From: Ignavibacteria bacterium UBA4661
Lineage (GTDB): Bacteria; Bacteroidota; Ignavibacteria; Kapaibacteriales; UBA4661
DNA: 10,909 nt
NCBI GenBank assembly: GCA_002405405.1
Contig: DHLT01000321.1
Location: 12,789-23,697, forward strand
Direction: 5' to 3'
Shown: in pieces, positions 6,860 through 10,909 of the stretch
Layout of the letters: each line of letters starts with the position of its first letter
Numbering within the stretch: the first letter of the stretch is position 1
Translations under genes and position numbers: made by a program
The notes under the pieces: generated by a model
What the model was told of the DNA's origin: nothing
What the model saw: only the letters and a program-made list of their open reading frames with translations
Databases searched by the model: none

Positions 6860-8494
6860 ATGAACACTTCTTCTTCTAAGGTATTCTCTTCCGATACTCC
6901 GACAAGTCTTGCTTATCAAGGAGTCGATCCCTTTGACAGAGCATCTGTGCAACAAAGTCAAAGTCGCTCTGGAATAAGGCAATGGTTTACACGTTATGGT
7001 ATGACATTGCATCGTTGGGTGAGTATTATCGCCCTTATACCGGCATTGCTATGGTCATTGTCAGGTACATCTCATCCTTTTATGTCGCATTGGTTCAAAC
7101 CGACGATTGCTCGTGAATTTCTTCCACCTATGCCAATTCGTCCTGAAGCACTTGCTCTGGGGCTTGATGCCGTTCTTACCCAACAAGGCATTTCTATTGT
7201 CAAGCAAGCTCGCATTGTACAACTTGCCTCCGAACATTATTACCAAGTTCAACTTCCCTCTGTCCAAGAACATGTGTATCTGAATACGAAGACCGGTGAA
7301 CGCTTGCAAGATGGTGATCGACAGTATGCAATTGCACTTGCCAAACAGTATCTTGGCAATCCCAATGCCACAGTTCGTGTTACAACTCTCATCACTGAAT
7401 TCAATGATGATTATCGCTATGTGAATCGCCTGCTTCCCGTGTGGAAGGTGTCATTTGCTGAGGGTGAATATGATGTCTATGTTGAAACATCATCCGGTCG
7501 TATGGCAACATATAATACACCACTTCGCATATTTTTTCTTCGGGCTTTTCAGTATTTGCATAATTGGGGTTGGCTGAATGGTGCTGAATTCCTGCGTCTG
7601 AGTATTATCACAATTGCTCTGACGGTTATCCTGATAGCATCATTGTCGGGTATTGTCATGTATATGTTCTTGTGGCGCAAGCGGCGAAGCACCCCTGCAC
7701 AAGGCATTCGTAAATATCATCGGAGTATCGGTATTGCTGTGTCGCTCTCGACGCTCATGTTTGCAAGTAGTGGCTTGTATCATGCCTTGCACAAAGACCG
7801 ATTTCAAGATGACCGCAAGCAAATTGATCATGCCACTTATGCAGGAGTTATATTTTCACCATCAGAGCTTTCGCGGATTGGTACTATTCTTGCCAATATG
7901 CGTACACCAATTTTTGATATTGCTCTTGTGCGCTTACACTCAACACCCTATCTGCGCGTCACTCATGGTGTATCGCCACAAACCGGTACGGATGATTGCT
8001 GTACGATTCTCTCAACTCCTGTCAAGCAAGAGTCCAATAGTACACAACAATCAACCAAGCCACAACAACTACGTGGTGCAACGCTCATTGATCTTGCTAC
8101 AGCTCAGCCCCTATCGCGCGGTGATGAACGTTATGCAAGCTTTGTTGCTACACAGCTTTGCTCCTTTGATCCTCAGTCTGTTGTCGGCACGCAATTAGTC
8201 ACAGAATTCAAAGGTGAATATGGTTTTATCAATAAGCGTCTCCCTGTATGGCGCGTAAATCTTGCCACTCCTGATCACCGTAGTGTATATATCGAACCAC
8301 AAACCGCAACGCTCTCTGCTGACATTAGCGATAGCGATCGTAAAGAAGGATTTGTCTTTGCCTATATCCATAAACTGGAATTCTTGAAGCCACTCGGTAA
8401 AGATATTCGTGATGGTACGGCTGTTGCACTGGGCTTGCTGAACAGTACCGTTGCCGTACTGGGTTTGATACTTTTTTTGCGAATAAAACGCTAA
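6860..8494 (+). CDS. PepSY-associated TM protein, duplicated (probable siderophore/metal reductase)
   Basis: A 544-residue inner-membrane protein with four helices, at about 50-70, 247-272, 287-308 and 520-541, and two large extracytoplasmic PepSY-type regions. The two halves are visibly repeated. HRW...SGTSH (51-72) matches HRS...SGLYH (287-308). LITEFNDDYRYVNRLLPVW (177-195) matches LVTEFKGEYGFINKRLPVW (446-464). YLHNW (His234) matches YIHKL (His504). PepSY-TM proteins next to TonB receptors include P. aeruginosa FoxB, a haem-containing siderophore reductase. By analogy this protein would reduce the metal from an imported chelate at the inner membrane. The second half carries an extra Ser/Thr/Gln-rich loop with a Cys-Cys pair (380-381). 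Its gene is 32 bases after the receptor and is the last gene before a strong hairpin. The family call is firm; the substrate is inferred. Confidence 0.9.
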   Translation: MNTSSSKVFSSDTPTSLAYQGVDPFDRASVQQSQSRSGIRQWFTRYGMTLHRWVSIIALIPALLWSLSGTSHPFMSHWFKPTIAREFLPPMPIRPEALALGLDAVLTQQGISIVKQARIVQLASEHYYQVQLPSVQEHVYLNTKTGERLQDGDRQYAIALAKQYLGNPNATVRVTTLITEFNDDYRYVNRLLPVWKVSFAEGEYDVYVETSSGRMATYNTPLRIFFLRAFQYLHNWGWLNGAEFLRLSIITIALTVILIASLSGIVMYMFLWRKRRSTPAQGIRKYHRSIGIAVSLSTLMFASSGLYHALHKDRFQDDRKQIDHATYAGVIFSPSELSRIGTILANMRTPIFDIALVRLHSTPYLRVTHGVSPQTGTDDCCTILSTPVKQESNSTQQSTKPQQLRGATLIDLATAQPLSRGDERYASFVATQLCSFDPQSVVGTQLVTEFKGEYGFINKRLPVWRVNLATPDHRSVYIEPQTATLSADISDSDRKEGFVFAYIHKLEFLKPLGKDIRDGTAVALGLLNSTVAVLGLILFLRIKR

Positions 8495-8554
8495 GCGTAC
8501 TTTTCATATAGTGCATAGCGATAGAACACATGAGTACGTCGAGATGATCTGCAG

Positions 8555-8573
8555 AACATAAGTTGTTTATGTT
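8555..8573 (+). other. Hairpin downstream of the PepSY gene
   Basis: AACATAA (8555-8561) and TTATGTT (8567-8573) form a perfect 7-bp stem with a 5-base loop. It lies 11 bases before the larger hairpin at 8585-8616 and may belong to the same 3' end structure. Confidence 0.35.
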
Positions 8574-8584
8574 ACTATCCAAAT

Positions 8585-8616
8585 AAGTGAGGCAAGCAGA
8601 AATCCTTGCCTCACTT
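8585..8616 (+). terminator. Perfect 12-bp stem-loop, probable operon terminator
   Basis: AAGTGAGGCAAG (8585-8596) and CTTGCCTCACTT (8605-8616) are exact inverted repeats around the 8-base loop CAGAAATC. It lies about 90 bases after the PepSY stop and before the next gene. It is the strongest hairpin I noticed in the intergenic regions. No T-run follows, so it is not a textbook intrinsic terminator; it may stabilise a 3' end or act with other factors. Confidence 0.55.
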
Positions 8617-8689
8617 GATGGTATATGCCGTTCTTCTCGTGATCTTATTTACAATCACTCTTTATCGTACTGTTCTTAATTCTGAACAT

Positions 8690-8724
8690 TGTTATACGAC
8701 TATCAGAACTCATATTGTATAACA
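8690..8724. promoter_or_regulatory. Inverted repeat before the second small membrane protein
   Basis: TGTTATAC (8690-8697) and GTATAACA (8717-8724) are perfect 8-bp inverted repeats 19 bases apart, ending ten bases before the ATG at 8735. A second small palindrome, TGTTC-8-GAACA, lies just upstream at about 8671-8688. Either could be an operator or part of the promoter region. I could not place a convincing promoter. Confidence 0.3.
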
Positions 8725-8734
8725 CCCTAAGCAG

Positions 8735-9220
8735 ATGTACATTGCAGGTATGAATGTTACTTATCTGTCATATCACTTCCGAATGATTCAACAGCGCTAT
8801 AGCCTGTTTTGGGCTGTCTCGGTGCTATTCTCCTATTTTCGTGTTATTCTCAGTCGTCTGTGGTCGGTTTGCGTATTGGTACTGATGGTGGCTTTTCTCA
8901 ATGGTGAGTCGCTGATTTGGTGTGTGTATCAATTTGAACGTGAAGACCTTGCAATTAACTATTGCCAAACTGATGATTTGCTTGGTGCAATAGATGAGTC
9001 TGCCGCATTCCATTATGTCTGCTGTTTGATTGATGGTAAAAATACTAATACCGACACAAGACATACTCCTTCGTTAAATCTTCACGACACACGCACCTTA
9101 CCCCCAACTTTATCTTATCTGCTACGAGAGCCACGCTCCGTACTGTCTTTATCCCATTACCCGCCGCAATCCCTTGCCAAGGGTTATACTCTTGATCTAT
9201 TGCGACCACCTCGCGCATAA
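8735..9220 (+). CDS. Small membrane protein with LxPPRA tail, upstream of TonB receptor
   Basis: A 161-residue protein of unknown function. It has two hydrophobic stretches, about 23-39 and 42-62 (WSVCVLVLMVAFL). Cysteines follow at 63, 77, 96 and 97, then a polar region, then the tail YPPQSLAKGYTLDLLRPPRA. Over the last 20 residues 9 match the protein ending at 4214 (P, L, KG, L, PPRA). Both proteins have a membrane helix at about residue 40-60, a Cys at 63 and another at 72/77, nearly the same length, and a TonB receptor gene next downstream. It lacks the clear CxGKC motif of the other. I infer a diverged member of the same family acting as an accessory to the receptor at 9425. The start is uncertain: in-frame ATGs at 8750 and 8783 are alternatives, and none has a Shine-Dalgarno sequence. 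Confidence 0.65.
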   Translation: MYIAGMNVTYLSYHFRMIQQRYSLFWAVSVLFSYFRVILSRLWSVCVLVLMVAFLNGESLIWCVYQFEREDLAINYCQTDDLLGAIDESAAFHYVCCLIDGKNTNTDTRHTPSLNLHDTRTLPPTLSYLLREPRSVLSLSHYPPQSLAKGYTLDLLRPPRA

Positions 9221-9424
9221 GCATCATATCCTCTATTTCCTCTACACACTATTGCATAAATGCTCTGCATTTGGCTCTTGTGTGTATGTCCTTGTACAAT
9301 ACTCCTATGTGCACGCTGTGCATACATGGTTGTACCATGTTGGTGTTCGATTGTCAGTACAACGCTTGTTTGTATGCATTGAACTCCTTCTATTCTTGTT
9401 TTCGCTCATTATTTTCTATCTCTT
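9221..9424 (+). promoter_or_regulatory. Leader of third receptor gene with small hairpins
   Basis: Two small perfect stem-loops are visible: AAATGC-TCT-GCATTT (9258-9272) and ACATGGT-TGT-ACCATGT (9324-9340). An imperfect one around GTGCAC-GCT-GTGCAT (about 9310-9324) lies just before the second. The last part (about 9386-9424) is pyrimidine-rich and ends TTTCTATCTCTT directly before the ATG, like the leader at 4411-4433. I see no gene and no obvious promoter or strong terminator. Confidence 0.35.
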
Positions 9425-10909
9425 ATGTATCGTTTTCTTCTTCTTTGCGGTGTCAGTCTTGTTCAGATGACACCGCTTACAGCACAAGCACAACGCTCTT
9501 CCAAATCAGCAAAAGACAGTGTTTATCGTATCAATCCTGTAAGCGTTGTTGCACTACGTCAACCGGAACGCATTATTGAAACACCATTAGCCATCAGCAT
9601 TATCAACAAAGCACAATTTGAACAATCACGTCGATTTGGTTTAGATGAAGCATTATCACTTGTACCGGGTGTATTGGTACAATCGCGTTCGGGTAATGCC
9701 GATGTTCGCGTGATGGTACGTGGCTTTGGTGCGCGTGGCGCAGGCGAACGCTCGAATGCCGGTACATCACGGGGCTTGCGGTTTTATGTCGATGGTATTC
9801 CCGAAACCGAACCTGATGGTCGTACATCCTTCGATTTGCTTGATCTTACTGCTGCGCAAAGCATCGAGGTTCTCCGCTCAAATGCTTCTGCCCTATGGGG
9901 TAATGCAGCCGGTGGTGTTGTCAATATTTCTACTATTCCGCAATTTCAAGACGGGCAAAAAGGCTATGCCTCAGTAGGGTTAATGGTTGGTGATTTCGGC
10001 TTTCGTAAACAAACGGTGCAAGCAGGCGTAAAAATCGATGGCGGCATAGTGTATGGAACATTCTCCAATACAGACTTTGATGGATGGCGACAAGCATCGC
10101 AAAGCACCTTAGATCAAGCGCAAGTCGGTTTTATCTTGAATCCAACATCTCGTTTGAAAATGAATATTTTCCTTAATGCAGCACAAAATAAGTTTGGCAT
10201 CCCGGGTGCGCTCACCCAAGCGCAATTTGACGCTGATCCTACCCGCGCCCAAGATGATCCAACAGTCTATAATCCAACCTATTTAGCACGTCGCGAACGT
10301 AGGGATAATCGTTTGGGGCGCATCGGCACAACGATGGAATACACTATCAATGAAGATCACACACTGACAGCAATGGCATTTGCTCAAACCAAGTATTTAC
10401 AGCGGTCTGAGCGAAATACTTATCGTGATTTTAATCGTTATCACTTAGGCGGTAATCTCTTGTATCGCGGTACGCTTTATCGTCAAGGTGAAACCAATAT
10501 CCGTGTTTTAGCCGGCATGGATAATCAGTACCAAGATGGAGCAATTCTTTTCTATAGCTTAGTGAATGGCGAACGCGGCACAACACTCCGTACAAACAAA
10601 GCCGAGGGCGCAGGAAATTTTGGTGTCTTTGCGCAGACTGAGTTGATGCTCGGCGAGAAATTCTCAGCAGTATTGTCAGGACGTTTTGACCGCATTACTT
10701 ACTTCTCGCAAGATTATATTCTTCCCCGATTGAATGCAACGCGTTCATTCGAGCAAATTACTCCCAAGCTCGGTTTATCATATCGATTGAACGAAACAAC
10801 GACGCTCTATGCAAATTTAGGTGGTGGTGTTGAAGTGCCCGCCGGCAATGAAGTTGATCCGCCGGCAACATTTGGCGAGGACACACTCACGATGCTGAAC
10901 CCACTCCTC
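9425..10909 (+). CDS. TonB-dependent receptor, N-terminal part (cut by right window edge)
   Basis: This outer-membrane receptor is open for 495 codons to the window end, so the last part of the barrel is missing. The ATG at 9425 begins a signal peptide (MYRFLLLCGVSLV..., probable cleavage near AQA at 20-22). There is no carboxypeptidase-like domain, unlike the other two receptors. A TonB-box-like stretch lies at about 36-43 (INPVSVVA). The plug runs about 52-170: LDEALSLVPGVLVQSRSG, VRVMVRGFGARG, RFYVDGIPETEPDG, SIEVLRSNASALWGNAAGGV. Barrel strands follow, including ITPKLGLSYRLNETTTLYAN and then GGGVEVPAGNEVDPP. This VEVPAxNExDP sequence is a barrel motif I associate with one receptor subgroup of unassigned substrate. 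The gene follows the small membrane protein at 8735 by 204 bases, mirroring the arrangement at 3732/4434. Confidence 0.93.
   Translation, partial: MYRFLLLCGVSLVQMTPLTAQAQRSSKSAKDSVYRINPVSVVALRQPERIIETPLAISIINKAQFEQSRRFGLDEALSLVPGVLVQSRSGNADVRVMVRGFGARGAGERSNAGTSRGLRFYVDGIPETEPDGRTSFDLLDLTAAQSIEVLRSNASALWGNAAGGVVNISTIPQFQDGQKGYASVGLMVGDFGFRKQTVQAGVKIDGGIVYGTFSNTDFDGWRQASQSTLDQAQVGFILNPTSRLKMNIFLNAAQNKFGIPGALTQAQFDADPTRAQDDPTVYNPTYLARRERRDNRLGRIGTTMEYTINEDHTLTAMAFAQTKYLQRSERNTYRDFNRYHLGGNLLYRGTLYRQGETNIRVLAGMDNQYQDGAILFYSLVNGERGTTLRTNKAEGAGNFGVFAQTELMLGEKFSAVLSGRFDRITYFSQDYILPRLNATRSFEQITPKLGLSYRLNETTTLYANLGGGVEVPAGNEVDPPATFGEDTLTMLNPLL

Noticed and set aside
7653..8198. 181-codon open frame inside the PepSY gene
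   Set aside because: It lies wholly within a well-supported gene in another frame, and its composition shows no protein-like motif.
9174..9470. Hydrophobic 98-codon open frame across the gap before the third receptor
   Set aside because: It overlaps the ends of two well-supported genes and the hairpin-rich leader. Its hydrophobicity comes from the T-rich sequence.
1..10909. Mobile elements, CRISPR arrays, tRNA or rRNA genes
   Set aside because: No transposase-like protein, regular spaced repeats or recognisable RNA gene sequence was seen on either strand.

Overview
The window looks like an outer-membrane nutrient- or metal-uptake neighbourhood from a Gram-negative bacterium of the Bacteroidota/Chlorobiota (FCB) group. 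The evidence is three TonB-dependent receptors (two with an N-terminal carboxypeptidase-regulatory-like domain), a sensor kinase with a 7TM-DISM-like layout, moderate GC, and only one of six gene starts with a clear Shine-Dalgarno sequence. A lineage such as Ignavibacteria or Kapabacteria would fit, but that is an impression and not a demonstrated assignment.

Layout: (1) 1-1198, minus strand: the N-terminal part of a TonB-dependent receptor that runs off the left edge. (2) 1199-1395: a divergent intergenic region, with a Fur-box-like triple hexamer overlapping the receptor start codon. (3) 1396-3687, plus strand: a membrane sensor histidine kinase with an extracytoplasmic beta-sandwich domain, about seven membrane helices, a coiled coil, and HisKA and HATPase domains. 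No response regulator is present in the window. (4) 3732-4214: a small membrane-anchored Cys/His-rich protein. (5) 4215-4433: a leader with three predicted hairpins. (6) 4434-6827: a complete TonB-dependent receptor. (7) 6860-8494: a duplicated PepSY-TM protein, probably an inner-membrane reductase. (8) 8495-8734: two hairpins, one a perfect 12-bp stem that probably ends the operon. (9) 8735-9220: a second small membrane protein whose C-terminal tail matches that of the protein at 3732-4214. (10) 9425-10909: a third TonB-dependent receptor, cut by the right edge.

How the genes may work together: the receptors would import a scarce ligand across the outer membrane using TonB energy. The PepSY-TM protein resembles inner-membrane siderophore reductases and would release or reduce the metal. 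The two small Cys-containing proteins, each just upstream of a receptor, could be metal-binding accessory factors at the membrane. The substrate (ferric siderophore, copper or something else) cannot be read from the sequence. The two points most worth following are the paired small proteins with the same tail, and the matched His triads in the two halves of the PepSY protein. No mobile element, CRISPR array, tRNA or rRNA was seen.
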